DNA of 64,000 nt from an uncultured Chitinophagaceae bacterium. Lineage in GTDB: Bacteria > Bacteroidota > Bacteroidia > Chitinophagales > Chitinophagaceae. The stretch lies in assembly GCA_937919945.1 (NCBI GenBank), contig CALESY010000048.1, positions 87,552-151,551 of the forward strand, written 5' to 3'. Under the pieces are notes generated by a model that saw only the letters and a program-made list of their open reading frames with translations, ran no database searches and had not been told where the DNA came from. The position numbers and the translations under genes are program-made. This document shows positions 16,720-25,847 of the stretch, one piece after another. How positions within the stretch are numbered: position 1 is the stretch's first letter; every line of letters begins with the position of its first letter.

Positions 16720-18441
16720 ATGATTTCATTTTCGAGCCTCTCATTGAGAGAGGAATTGACTCGTGCCGTATCGGACATGGGTTTTGAGACGCCGACGCCT
16801 ATTCAACAAAAAGTTATTCCGCAACTCTTATCTCAACCTTCTGATATTATTGGATTAGCACAGACCGGTACCGGTAAAACTGCTGCTTTCGGACTTCCGC
16901 TACTGCACCACACAGACGTTGCACAGAAACATGTGCAAGCCCTTGTATTGAGCCCCACACGAGAATTGTGTATGCAAATACAGGAGGAATTTAAAAAATA
17001 TGGTTACTACATGCGTGGTTTGCGTACTACTGCCGTGTACGGCGGTGTGCCCATAAGCGGGCAGATACGCGAAGTAAAAGCACACCCGCAAGTAATTGTA
17101 GCAACACCAGGCAGGTTGATAGACTTGCTGGAGCGCAAAGCCTTGTCTCTCGACCAGGTAAAGTATGTAGTGCTGGATGAAGCAGACGAGATGCTTAACA
17201 TGGGTTTCCGTGAGGATATTGAATTTATACTGAAAAATACCCCTGCACGTGAGTTTACATGGCTGTTTTCGGCTACCATGAACAATGATGTGCGCAACAT
17301 CGCCAAACGCTTTATGAGCAAATGGCAGGAGTTTGCCGTAGCAAAAGAAAACGTAACCAACGAAAACATAGACCACCAATACTACGTTACCAATCACCAC
17401 AACAGGTTTGAAACTTTGCGTCGTTTGCTGGATTTTGCACCCGGCATTTATGGTATCATCTTTACACGTACTAAACAGGACTGTCAGGATATTGCTGAGA
17501 AGCTGATGAAGATGGGCTATCATGTTAGCCCACTGCATGGTGATATGGACCAGAAGATGCGTAGCAAGGTGATGGAACGCTTTAAAAACAAAAGCTTGCA
17601 ATGCATTGTAGCTACCGATGTGGCTGCTCGTGGTATTGATGTGAATGATATAACCCACGTTATAAACTACGAATTACCAGACGATCCCGAAGTGTACACA
17701 CACCGTAGTGGCCGTACGGCTCGCGCTGGTAAGTCGGGTATCTGTATGTCTATCGTTACACCGAAAGAAATATCAGGCATACGTCAGGTAGAACGCTTAT
17801 CAAAAACACGCTTCCATAAAAGTGATATACCTGATGGAGCAGAGATAGTGCGTAAAAAGCTGTTTTATTACTTAGAGCAAATTGAAACCGCACAACCTGA
17901 GGCTGATTTTGCTAAAATATACCAGTCTATTATCCACGAGAAGTTTGAGGATATGGATAAGGATGAACTGATACGCAGGCTTGTGTGGCTGCAATTGAAA
18001 GATACGATGGAAGCCTACAATGAGTCGGAAGACTTGAACGCAGGTTATGAGCAGAGGGAAAGCAGAAGCCGTGGCAACCGTGGCAACGTGCGCCTATTTA
18101 TCAATATAGGTATGAAGGACGGTATCAGCAATGCAGAAAAGTTGTTGCACTTCATCACCGACAGTACAGATATTGAGGCAAATATTATAGACCGCATCAC
18201 CGTACGCGACCTGAGTAGCTTCTTTAACGTAAGCGGTTCGGCTGCAGAATACATAGTTCAGACCCTTTCTGCTAAAAAATATAAGGGTAGGAAAATAAGG
18301 ATCGAAGAGGCTGAACAGCGCGACCGTGAAAGAGGCGGTTTTCCTACAAATCGCTCATTTTCAAGGGGTAATGATGGAGGAGGCTATAGACAAGGCAAGG
18401 GTGGTTCACAGAAGTTTAACAAGAGATATAGCGATAAGTAG
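16720..18441 (+). CDS. DEAD-box RNA helicase with DbpA-type RNA-binding domain
   Basis: A 573-residue ATP-dependent RNA helicase. All core motifs are present in order: Q motif (TPTPIQQKVI), motif I AQTGTGKT, PTRELCMQI, TPGRL, motif II DEAD, motif III SAT, IIFTRTKQD, ATDVAARGID and motif VI HRSGRTARAG. After the helicase core, residues ~455-530 form a DbpA-type RRM (VRLFINIGMKDGISNAEKLL, then SSFFNVSGSAAEYIVQTL). In DbpA/CsdA-like proteins this RRM directs the enzyme to structured RNA such as 23S rRNA hairpin 92. The tail is Gly/Arg-rich and disordered. A role in ribosome assembly or cold adaptation is likely; the exact orthologue (dbpA vs csdA) is not fixed. Confidence 0.94.
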   Translation: MISFSSLSLREELTRAVSDMGFETPTPIQQKVIPQLLSQPSDIIGLAQTGTGKTAAFGLPLLHHTDVAQKHVQALVLSPTRELCMQIQEEFKKYGYYMRGLRTTAVYGGVPISGQIREVKAHPQVIVATPGRLIDLLERKALSLDQVKYVVLDEADEMLNMGFREDIEFILKNTPAREFTWLFSATMNNDVRNIAKRFMSKWQEFAVAKENVTNENIDHQYYVTNHHNRFETLRRLLDFAPGIYGIIFTRTKQDCQDIAEKLMKMGYHVSPLHGDMDQKMRSKVMERFKNKSLQCIVATDVAARGIDVNDITHVINYELPDDPEVYTHRSGRTARAGKSGICMSIVTPKEISGIRQVERLSKTRFHKSDIPDGAEIVRKKLFYYLEQIETAQPEADFAKIYQSIIHEKFEDMDKDELIRRLVWLQLKDTMEAYNESEDLNAGYEQRESRSRGNRGNVRLFINIGMKDGISNAEKLLHFITDSTDIEANIIDRITVRDLSSFFNVSGSAAEYIVQTLSAKKYKGRKIRIEEAEQRDRERGGFPTNRSFSRGNDGGGYRQGKGGSQKFNKRYSDK

Positions 18442-18451
18442 TTATATATCC

Positions 18452-18482
18452 TTGCTTCTTAGCCGATAAGTTTGTATGTTTG
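18452..18482 (+). promoter_or_regulatory. Promoter of the RlpA-like gene with two adjoining -7 boxes
   Basis: TTG at 18452-18454 and TATGTTTG at 18475-18482 are separated by 20 bases. A second box, TAAGTTTG at 18467-18474, abuts directly upstream. Either could set the start, giving predicted +1 positions about 8 bases apart and a very short leader before the ATG codons at 18495 and 18501. Confidence 0.6.
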
Positions 18483-18494
18483 CAAAAATTTATA

Positions 18495-18947
18495 ATGTGT
18501 ATGAGGCGGTTGTTATTATTAACGATTTTATCTTGCTCGCTGACAGGGCTCAAAGCCCAGGATGCTCAAAAACAGGTAACTGTTTCTGAGAGCGAGAAAG
18601 GTGTAGCCAGTTACTATCACGATAAATTTATTGGCAGAAAAACGGCAAACGGAGAGGTTTTTACAAACGATAAGTTTACCGCAGCCAGCAACAAGCTGAA
18701 GTTAGGTTCTTACGTAAAAGTTACCAACCTTAGCAACGGCGAGGTGGTATATGTAAAAATAAACGACCGTATGGCTGCCAGCAACAAACGCCTGATAGAC
18801 TTAGCGAGCATTGCCGCAAAACGCCTCGATTTTCATCAGAAAGGCATTGCGAAAGTAAAAGTAGATGTAGTAAGTGAGGAAGAAGGTAGGGCTGGTATAT
18901 TGGCTCAGCGTGCTACCAATGCGCCTGTTAGAAATAATGAATTTTAA
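18495..18947 (+). CDS. RlpA-like double-psi beta-barrel protein
   Basis: About 150 residues, exported. The ATG at 18495 or 18501 gives a good signal peptide (MRRLLLLTILSCSLTGLKAQ). An upstream TTG at 18480 lies within the -7 box and was rejected. The mature part is a double-psi beta-barrel: GVASYYHDKFIGRKTANGE at the start, FTAASNKLKLGSYVKVTN, VYVKINDRMAASNKRLIDLA with the N-D-R-x and D-L-S/A motifs of RlpA. RlpA proteins act in the periplasm on peptidoglycan, some cleaving denuded glycan strands near the septum. The SPOR domain of classical RlpA is missing, so septal targeting is not supported. A strong terminator follows. Confidence 0.86.
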   Translation: MCMRRLLLLTILSCSLTGLKAQDAQKQVTVSESEKGVASYYHDKFIGRKTANGEVFTNDKFTAASNKLKLGSYVKVTNLSNGEVVYVKINDRMAASNKRLIDLASIAAKRLDFHQKGIAKVKVDVVSEEEGRAGILAQRATNAPVRNNEF

Positions 18948-18988
18948 ACCATTGGCAACATAGCCATAGGGATAGAGATAAAAACACA

Positions 18989-19014
18989 AAAAGCACCGCC
19001 ATGCGGTGCTTTTA
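18989..19014. terminator. Bidirectional hairpin terminator
   Basis: Perfect 11-bp arms AAAAGCACCGC (18989-18999) and GCGGTGCTTTT (19003-19013), loop CAT. It separates the RlpA-like gene from the convergent BNR cargo gene. Confidence 0.88.
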
Positions 19015-19035
19015 CTTTAATATTTGTTTGATTAT

Positions 19036-21693
19036 CTATTCTATGGATAATCGTTGCCTGCCTATTACATTGTTCTCGTGCGAGACATCTAAGATATACA
19101 CACCTACAGGCAACCCGATAGCACGGATGTACATAGTGCCTGCTTCAGAAATAACTTGTTTATTTTTCCATACAGTGCGTCCTGTATTATCTACAATGCG
19201 CACATCAGCCAGAATACCTGCATATTTAGCCATGTCTGTTTTTACCTCAAAAACACCATTATTGGGGTTGGGGTATATGCTCAGGTTGCGGTTTGAATAT
19301 GGTATGATGTGTACGACAGTGGTAGTATCTGTTGTATCGGTTGTGTCTATAGCAACCTGATATAGTTGCAGGGCACTCTTCCATAAGCCGCGTCCATAGG
19401 TAGATGCCCATAACTCGCGTTTTTTGTAGTTGATGCCTAGGTCTGTAACTTCAATGCTCGGCATAGCTTTACTGTTATTAAACACTTCCCATTGTTTGCT
19501 GGTAGTATCCCAGTGATAAACGCCTATATCCGTACCCACATACATAAAGCCGTTAGAACTATCTACTTCTATACATTGTATGGGTACATCAGGTAACCCA
19601 ACTTTTTTAGATGTCCATACTCCCGCATTGTATTCTACCACTTGCGGGCTGCCGTAACCTCCAAATGTAAGCCAGAAGCGGTCTTTCTTTTTAGGGTCTA
19701 CTTTTATATCTGTTGGCCTCCACCTATATGGAGAAGTGATAACATTGAAAGTAACAGGTGTTGTAGCACTATAATTAAAAGTATAATAAACCTTAGCAGT
19801 ATCACTGCCGCCTTGGTTGGTAATAGCATAGAGTGTTTTATTATCAGCAGGCGTCATAGCAAGACGATGGATGTTCTGTGTTTTATTCAACGAGTCGCCA
19901 TTAGATAATGAAATCCATGTATTACCCCTATCTGCCGATACATATACTTGCCTGTATCCAGCAATGATGTGAGTTGGGTTGTGTGGATTAATAATATATG
20001 GGGTTATCCATGCACCTTTATTAGACATAAAGCCACCTCCCGGCGGTATATTATCCGATATTTCTGCATTAGCTGATGGCATTTTTCTATTAATTGAACC
20101 ATTTTGTACGCCGCAGTAATAAATTGTGCTATCTGAAAAATCTATTTGGCAATCCATACCATCGCCACCATGTTCGTCATTCCATGTAGTATTACGTAAG
20201 CCCTTGGTGCCATTGTCTTGCGCGCCGGCTAATTGAAAGTTTTTATCGGGGCTGATAGCATTGCGGTAGAATTGTGTAATACCCATACCGTTTGTCATAT
20301 CTGTCCAGATGGAATTTTTGCCCATGGGCGCATCTGTGCGGTATATCCCTCCATCGTTTGCTTGCAGCAACCTGCCTGTAACAAGAGGGTGGTAAGCCAT
20401 AAAATGTTTATCTGCATGTACTGTTGCTACACCACTTATGCTATACCAATTCGTAGAAATGGTCCATGATGTACCACCATTGGTAGAATACCAAGTATTT
20501 ACACCACCAACGGTTACGTTATTAGCATTGGCAGGGTCAATGGCTATGCACAAGTCATACCAACCTTGTCCACCACAACCATTTCCGCTATTATTACCAC
20601 TTAGTATGTTGCCATTACAACCACTACCTGTTGCTTGGTATATCAGGCTGTATGTTTTACCTGTATCTGTTGAGTTATAAATGCCGTCAAGCCCGTTTGC
20701 TGTATTGCTTACTACTAACTTTACTACTGCGACGTTAGCAGGTGTTACAGCAACCGCAATACGGCCTTTACCACTAAAACCTGAAATGTCTGTCCATGTA
20801 TCTCCGCCGTTTGCTGAGCGCGATACCAATGCACTACCAGTAGCATACAATATGTTGCTATCAGTAGGGTGATAAACGATTTCTTTATAATTGCCTGTTT
20901 TTTCTTGTACAAAAGTTGTTCCACTGTTCGTAGATCGATATATACCATTGCTGGTAGCTACAATTATGGTATTGGGGTTTTGCTTGTTTATAACAAGTGT
21001 ATTTGTTAATCTGCTTTGAGTTACAGTCCATTTCAAACCTGTCGTATCCCAAGATGCGCCACCGTTTGTTGATTTCATAACACCTATACTATAGGTATCG
21101 CTTGCATTTTTATCGCCAGTACACATATATATAATTGCCGGGTTCGTTGGATGGATGTCGATATCCGATACTCCCAACACCGGTAACATGTGAGACATAG
21201 AAGTCCAACTTACTCCATTGTTAAGTGTACGCCATGCACCACCACCCGCTGTTGCTACCCATATATGGTTAGGGTCTGTAGGGTGAAAGCCAATAGCATT
21301 TATGCGGCCTATACCTGCATACCCACCCGTACTGGTGGTAGGACCTTGAAACGACCAATTGGCACTGGTAGTAGCAGCAGTAGTTTTACCTTGTGCGTTG
21401 CCATAATGTTTTTTCCACTCTTCGTAGTTTTTCGTGGCAGGTACCAGATACCCATCTTTATCAGTGTGAGATTCAGCATGCCATAACCAACGATAGAAAT
21501 GATAATATTTCTTTTCTTTAATAGGTTCGCCTGCAACTTTTGCTTCTTCTATTTCAGCTTCTTTTTTAGCCTCGTAAGCGGCAACAATGTCCTGCAGTTT
21601 TGTTTGTTCAATGTTTACATTTTCCAACCAGGGTTGTGCATTAACTTGTGTTGCTACTATCAACCCAGCAAAAACTAAAACTCTTTTTAACAT
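19036..21693 (-). CDS. Large T9SS cargo with sortilin/BNR-type beta-propeller (copy 1)
   Basis: An 885-residue exported protein. Residues 1-19 form a signal peptide ending VNAQPW. The body is a series of propeller blades with the Asp-box pattern S-T-N-G-G-x-S/T-W (examples KSTNGGASWDTTG, YSTNGGTSWTIS, VSADRGNTWISLS), as in sortilin-like and sialidase-type propellers. After a TDTTDTTDTTT linker the last ~85 residues are a type A sorting domain (LSIYPNPNNGVFEVKTD ... LSIE), which marks it for the type IX secretion system. No catalytic set of a glycosidase is evident. Ligand-binding or adhesion at the cell surface is the best inference. It is clearly paralogous to the protein encoded at 42281-44833. 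Confidence 0.88.
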   Translation of the reverse strand: MLKRVLVFAGLIVATQVNAQPWLENVNIEQTKLQDIVAAYEAKKEAEIEEAKVAGEPIKEKKYYHFYRWLWHAESHTDKDGYLVPATKNYEEWKKHYGNAQGKTTAATTSANWSFQGPTTSTGGYAGIGRINAIGFHPTDPNHIWVATAGGGAWRTLNNGVSWTSMSHMLPVLGVSDIDIHPTNPAIIYMCTGDKNASDTYSIGVMKSTNGGASWDTTGLKWTVTQSRLTNTLVINKQNPNTIIVATSNGIYRSTNSGTTFVQEKTGNYKEIVYHPTDSNILYATGSALVSRSANGGDTWTDISGFSGKGRIAVAVTPANVAVVKLVVSNTANGLDGIYNSTDTGKTYSLIYQATGSGCNGNILSGNNSGNGCGGQGWYDLCIAIDPANANNVTVGGVNTWYSTNGGTSWTISTNWYSISGVATVHADKHFMAYHPLVTGRLLQANDGGIYRTDAPMGKNSIWTDMTNGMGITQFYRNAISPDKNFQLAGAQDNGTKGLRNTTWNDEHGGDGMDCQIDFSDSTIYYCGVQNGSINRKMPSANAEISDNIPPGGGFMSNKGAWITPYIINPHNPTHIIAGYRQVYVSADRGNTWISLSNGDSLNKTQNIHRLAMTPADNKTLYAITNQGGSDTAKVYYTFNYSATTPVTFNVITSPYRWRPTDIKVDPKKKDRFWLTFGGYGSPQVVEYNAGVWTSKKVGLPDVPIQCIEVDSSNGFMYVGTDIGVYHWDTTSKQWEVFNNSKAMPSIEVTDLGINYKKRELWASTYGRGLWKSALQLYQVAIDTTDTTDTTTVVHIIPYSNRNLSIYPNPNNGVFEVKTDMAKYAGILADVRIVDNTGRTVWKNKQVISEAGTMYIRAIGLPVGVYILDVSHENNVIGRQRLSIE

Positions 21694-21802
21694 TTATAAC
21701 GTTATTTTAACTATTCGAAAAAATCACAATTTGCTAATATAGCTCATTTTTAATTTTCTTTTAATGTTGTTTGAAGGAAAATACAGAAATAATTAATATT
21801 AA

Positions 21803-22123
21803 TTGAACAAGATACGAGTAAAAGAGGGGGCTTGGATTGCTGCAATAGCTGCTAAATTTTTGGGTTCTTTTAATGCAGCTATCGTTGTAGGCAATACTAT
21901 TCATATATATGGAGTAACAAAACAGACTTTTTTGCAAAATGAAAGATGGCTACGGCATGAGTTGCAACACGTATTGCAATATTACAGGCTGGGCTTTGTA
22001 GGTTTTCTGTTCTTATACCTGCTCAACCATATTAAATATGGCTATCGTAACAATCCACTAGAAGTAGAAGCCAGGGCGGCAGAAACGGATATTAGCTTAA
22101 TCAGCAGGTTTGAAATAGTATAA
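21803..22123 (+). CDS. Small membrane-associated HExxH protein, DUF4157-like
   Basis: 106 residues. The frame has no ATG at all: an in-frame TAA sits directly before the TTG at 21803, so TTG (or another rare codon) must be the start. The sequence contains RHELQHVLQYYRLG, an HExxH zinc-protease-like motif. It is followed by a hydrophobic helix (GFVGFLFLYLL) and then NPLEVEARAAE, whose glutamate could be the third ligand. This layout is like DUF4157/eCIS-core-type putative metallopeptidases. Activity is unproven. It stands between the BNR cargo (divergent) and a 2TM protein on the same strand. Confidence 0.68.
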   Translation: MNKIRVKEGAWIAAIAAKFLGSFNAAIVVGNTIHIYGVTKQTFLQNERWLRHELQHVLQYYRLGFVGFLFLYLLNHIKYGYRNNPLEVEARAAETDISLISRFEIV

Positions 22124-22133
22124 TCCCTATCGT

Positions 22134-22164
22134 TTTGACTTTAAGGCTTTAGCTACTATATTTG
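22134..22164 (+). promoter_or_regulatory. Promoter of the 2TM-domain gene
   Basis: TTTG at 22134-22137, a 19-base spacer and TATATTTG at 22157-22164 match the Bacteroidota consensus. The start would be near 22171, 15 bases before the ATG at 22186. Confidence 0.68.
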
Positions 22165-22185
22165 CAATCAAATTAAGAATAAACA

Positions 22186-22437
22186 ATGCCTCAAAAAATA
22201 AAACCAACTGGCCGTCAGAAGTCAATATTTCTGGTACACTTCATCGTTTTTGCCATTGCTACCGTTATCATGGTAATGATACATAAAGAGCAGGGCAAAG
22301 AGCATTGGGCATATCCTTGGCATGCATGGATTATAGCTGCTTGGGCATTATCTTTAATAGGCCACTGGTGTGCTGTATACACTAGTTACGAGGATGCTGG
22401 TCATGCAGAATATACCCGCCAGGAAAAGAATGGTTAG
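22186..22437 (+). CDS. 2TM-domain small membrane protein
   Basis: 83 residues with two hydrophobic helices (about residues 13-32 and 46-63) and short charged ends. The pattern RQKSIFLVHFIVFAIATVI, then HWAYPWHAWIIAAWALSLI-GHW, matches the 2TM domain found in many Bacteroidota proteins, either alone or fused to LytTR or histidine-kinase domains. Function is unknown. It has its own promoter and a strong terminator, so it is probably a separate transcript, although it lies directly upstream of the TPR-histidine kinase gene. Confidence 0.75.
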   Translation: MPQKIKPTGRQKSIFLVHFIVFAIATVIMVMIHKEQGKEHWAYPWHAWIIAAWALSLIGHWCAVYTSYEDAGHAEYTRQEKNG

Positions 22438-22461
22438 TACAGATATACTACTGAATTATAC

Positions 22462-22493
22462 AAACACCCCTTGCATTGCAGCAAGGGGTGTTT
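22462..22493 (+). terminator. Hairpin terminator after the 2TM gene
   Basis: Perfect 13-bp arms AAACACCCCTTGC (22462-22474) and GCAAGGGGTGTTT (22481-22493) with a 6-base loop. Confidence 0.88.
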
Positions 22494-22522
22494 AATTTTA
22501 AGCTATTGATATATAATCAGGT

Positions 22523-25153
22523 ATGGATACCCCGAGATATAAAGAATTGCAAAAAGAATACGACACACTGAAAGATGAACGCGCCAAAATAGACGTGTAC
22601 GTGGAAATGGCAGTCGAGGTTAGAAACTTTGACGTTGAGCAGGCAATGGATATGGCCAATGAAGTCATAAGCCGTTCCGAAGCAATAGGCTACAGGTTGG
22701 GCAAGGGCAGGGGTATGAACCTGAAAGGATGGTGCTATTGGCAGCAAGGAGAGTATGACGATGGGGTAGATATTCTGCAAGAAGCATTGAAAATATCTCG
22801 CGACATTAATAATAAACCTCTCGGGGCGAGGGTGCTGAATAACCTTGGGTATATATATCGCGACAGGGGCGATTTGGCAGATGCTCTAAATCATTTTGAA
22901 GCTGCATTACGCATCAATGAAAAGCTGGGTGATGAAGTAGCCCAGTCTGTCAATCTATCTAGCATTGCCTATCTGCTATACGACTTGAATGATTATGAAA
23001 ACGCTCTTGAGTTTGCGCTGCGCTGCCTGCCGATATTTGAAAAAGCGCACGACCAACACAGGCTGAATGCTTTGTACCATATACTCGGTAACATCTACTT
23101 CAAACAAGAGCAACTACAGGAAGCACTACGCTATTTTGAAGAAAATCTGCGCCTCAGCGAACCGGATACAGTTTTGTATGCACTTGCCATTAGTGGTTTG
23201 GGTAAGGTATACTATAAAATGCACGACTTTGAAAATGCACGCAAGCACCTGATTGATGCACTGAAGCAGTCGGAAGAATTGAGCAATGTAGAAGTACAGA
23301 TTATTTGCCACTTCTATATAGGCCGCATGATGATGGACGAGGGTAATTATCGTCAATCACAGCAACACATGAATGCCGCTTTTGAACTGGCAGACGAGTA
23401 TAGCCGCAAGCACGATGTGATGAGTGTGCATGAAGCACTTTCGTTGCTCTATGACAAAATGGGAGATATACCAAAAGCATTCCATCACCTGAAAGCGTAT
23501 GAACAGATAAAGGAAGAAATTTTCAAGCAAACTACTTTTAATAAAATACGCAACCTGCAAACTCGCCAGCAAGTAGAGCTGGCACAGAAAGAAAAAGAAG
23601 TGGCAGAGCGTACTGCGTACCTCAAACAGCAGTTTATGGCGAATATGAGTCACGAAATACGTACCCCCATGAACGCTATTGTTGGTATGACAAGCCTACT
23701 GCTAAGTAAAAGTCCGATGCCCGAGCAAATGAAGTATCTGAAAGCTATACAGCAATCAGCAGATAATTTGCTTGTTATCATCAACGATATACTCGACCTC
23801 TCTAAAATAGAAGCAGGTAAAATAGTTATTGAGCAAACAGATTTTTCTATACGCGAAGTAGCTTACAGCGTAAGAGATATGTTGATGCTGAAAGCAGAAG
23901 AAAAAGGTCTTGAGTTCAAGGTAAACATTGAGCAGGCTATTCCCGCACGTGTAATTGGCGACCCTACGCGTATCAACCAGATACTTATCAATTTGGCAGG
24001 TAATGCCTTAAAGTTTACAGAGAAAGGCTTTGTAGAAGTACGGGTAACCACACAAAAGAAACTTGATAAAAAATACTGGTTGCGATTTGATGTAATAGAT
24101 AGTGGTATTGGTATATCGCCAGACTACGTAGGTAAGATATTTGACAGCTTTACACAGGCAGGTACAGATGTAGCACGCAAATTTGGTGGTACCGGCTTAG
24201 GGCTTACCATATCAAAACAACTAACAGAGCTGATGGGTGGCGAGATAAGCGTAACAAGCGAACTTGGCAAAGGCACTACATTTACAGTAGTGATACCGCT
24301 TACTGAATCTGATGTGCAAGTAGTAGAGCAGCAAAGCGGTGTGCTGGATGCACAAAGTATGCAACGCCTCAATAAAGTAAAGCTACTATTGGTGGAGGAT
24401 AATGAATTCAACCGCATGGTGGCAGAAGATACTTTGAAAGAATTGCTGCCAGACATTACCATAGATATAGCTGTTAACGGACAAGAAGCTGTGAACAGGG
24501 TTCAGCAAGAACAATACGATATGCTGCTGATGGATATACAGATGCCTGTTATGGATGGTGTTACCGCAACCCGCACAATCAGAACTACTTTATCTGCTCC
24601 GGCAAAAGATGTGAAGATTATTGCCATGACGGCCAATGTATTGCAAGAGGATGTTGACCAGTATTTTAATACCGGTATGAATGCTTATGTGTCAAAACCT
24701 TTTCAGGCAGATGAGCTATTGTTGAAAATGTATGCTGTATTGGAAGGGCAGTCGCCAATACAGTCGGGTAATACAGTGAAGAATACTATAGTAGCAGAAC
24801 CCGCTATGCCGGCATTGCCAGATGTAATAACTGATATGCAATTCCTGAAACAATTTACCGGAGGTAATGATGAGAAAATGGCTAAGTATGTGGGTATGTT
24901 TTTAGAAAATGGACCTAAACTATTAGCAACCATTGAGCAGTCACTACAAACAAAAGATTACGGTGCCGTGAAAATAGCGGCGCACTCCATGAAGCCTCAA
25001 CTATCTTATATGGGTGTAAAAGAAGATGTGAGCCATATTTTTTTGATAGAACAAACAGCAGGCGAGTCTGCCCACTACGACAGGTTGCCAACATTGGTTG
25101 CAAACCTGAAGCGTGTGTGTGAAAAAGCCTTTAATGAGTTAAGAAAAATATAA
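22523..25153 (+). CDS. TPR-containing hybrid sensor histidine kinase with receiver and HPt domains
   Basis: An 876-residue cytoplasmic signalling protein with no signal peptide or membrane helix. Residues ~1-330 are tetratricopeptide repeats (for example NNLGYIYRDRGDLADALNHF, HILGNIYFKQEQLQEALRYF). A coiled coil (~335-365) leads to the HisKA domain with phospho-acceptor H377 in FMANMSHEIRTPMNAI. The ATPase domain shows N, G1 and G2 boxes (NQILINLAGNALKF, DSGIGI, GGTGLGLTIS). A receiver domain follows with phospho-acceptor D671 in LLMDIQMPVMDG. The C-terminus is an HPt domain with H821 in AAHSMKPQL. The full phosphorelay is thus in one chain. The response regulator encoded 94 bases downstream is the obvious output candidate. 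Confidence 0.95.
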   Translation: MDTPRYKELQKEYDTLKDERAKIDVYVEMAVEVRNFDVEQAMDMANEVISRSEAIGYRLGKGRGMNLKGWCYWQQGEYDDGVDILQEALKISRDINNKPLGARVLNNLGYIYRDRGDLADALNHFEAALRINEKLGDEVAQSVNLSSIAYLLYDLNDYENALEFALRCLPIFEKAHDQHRLNALYHILGNIYFKQEQLQEALRYFEENLRLSEPDTVLYALAISGLGKVYYKMHDFENARKHLIDALKQSEELSNVEVQIICHFYIGRMMMDEGNYRQSQQHMNAAFELADEYSRKHDVMSVHEALSLLYDKMGDIPKAFHHLKAYEQIKEEIFKQTTFNKIRNLQTRQQVELAQKEKEVAERTAYLKQQFMANMSHEIRTPMNAIVGMTSLLLSKSPMPEQMKYLKAIQQSADNLLVIINDILDLSKIEAGKIVIEQTDFSIREVAYSVRDMLMLKAEEKGLEFKVNIEQAIPARVIGDPTRINQILINLAGNALKFTEKGFVEVRVTTQKKLDKKYWLRFDVIDSGIGISPDYVGKIFDSFTQAGTDVARKFGGTGLGLTISKQLTELMGGEISVTSELGKGTTFTVVIPLTESDVQVVEQQSGVLDAQSMQRLNKVKLLLVEDNEFNRMVAEDTLKELLPDITIDIAVNGQEAVNRVQQEQYDMLLMDIQMPVMDGVTATRTIRTTLSAPAKDVKIIAMTANVLQEDVDQYFNTGMNAYVSKPFQADELLLKMYAVLEGQSPIQSGNTVKNTIVAEPAMPALPDVITDMQFLKQFTGGNDEKMAKYVGMFLENGPKLLATIEQSLQTKDYGAVKIAAHSMKPQLSYMGVKEDVSHIFLIEQTAGESAHYDRLPTLVANLKRVCEKAFNELRKI

Positions 25154-25246
25154 GCATATATAGTAAATAAACAGGTATATGACATGTGTCCTTTTTATTT
25201 TCTGAATATTTTTTCTATTTTACTACGAAATTGAAAGTTTTAGCTC

Positions 25247-25774
25247 ATGGCTACTGAAAACGCTCGTTATATGTTTCTGGTGGATGACGAACCCATCCAG
25301 AATGAAATGCTGAAAGACTATCTTTCAGAAAGATTTTTATATAATATTAAAACATTTGATAGCGGGGAAGAAGCTGTAAGCAGCCTTTCGCTAAATCCCG
25401 AAATAGTGGTATTAGACTACCACCTGAATGCACATTTACCCAACGCCAAAAATGGTGTTGAAATCCTTAAAATGATTAAGGAGCGTAGCCCGGATACGCA
25501 GGTTATAATGCTTTCTGGGCAAGATAAAATAGATGTAGCTATTGATAGCATGAAGTACGGTGCTTATGACTATGTAGTAAAAGGTGAAACTGCCTTCTCT
25601 CGTACAGAGAACATCATTAATAATGTGAGTGAACTGCACAAGGTTAAGACTATCAACAACGCATATAAGAAAACAATCGTATTCTTATCAGTAGTGATAG
25701 GGCTTATTGTATTGTTGGCGTTGTACCTTACGTTCTTTACATCTGCTTTCTCGCACATGTCTTCGGCATCGTAA
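25247..25774 (+). CDS. Response regulator receiver domain with C-terminal membrane anchor
   Basis: 175 residues. A complete receiver domain fills residues 7-125: acidic pair D13/D14 in LVDDEP, phospho-acceptor D57 in VVLDYHL, the S/T position in MLSGQD and K112 in YVVKGE. Instead of a DNA-binding or enzymatic output domain there is a linker and one strong transmembrane helix (about 143-165, KTIVFLSVVIGLIVLLALYL) ending in a short tail. It sits 94 bases downstream of the hybrid kinase with HPt domain and is probably its partner. A stand-alone receiver held at the membrane suggests control of a membrane target or a phosphate sink, which is inference. Confidence 0.88.
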   Translation: MATENARYMFLVDDEPIQNEMLKDYLSERFLYNIKTFDSGEEAVSSLSLNPEIVVLDYHLNAHLPNAKNGVEILKMIKERSPDTQVIMLSGQDKIDVAIDSMKYGAYDYVVKGETAFSRTENIINNVSELHKVKTINNAYKKTIVFLSVVIGLIVLLALYLTFFTSAFSHMSSAS

Positions 25775-25812
25775 AGCATAGGTTTTTAAACGTATTTTAA
25801 AGCATTCTTCAG

Positions 25813-25820
25813 TAGATTTG
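25813..25820 (+). promoter_or_regulatory. -7 promoter box of the aminotransferase gene
   Basis: TAGATTTG matches TAnnTTTG and lies 27 bases before the ATG at 25848. No convincing -33 element is seen. Confidence 0.45.
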
Positions 25821-25847
25821 TTGTTTTAAGCAACATAGGATATTTAT

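Noticed and set aside
16900..17658. 252-residue open frame antisense to the DEAD-box helicase gene
   Set aside because: Overlaps conserved helicase motifs on the other strand; its own composition (Cys/His/Tyr-rich) is typical of an antisense shadow.
19320..19350. TDTTDTTDTTT-encoding short repeat as a possible phase-variable tract
   Set aside because: The nucleotide copies are few and not exact, and the unit is a multiple of three, so it would not switch the frame; better read as a linker.
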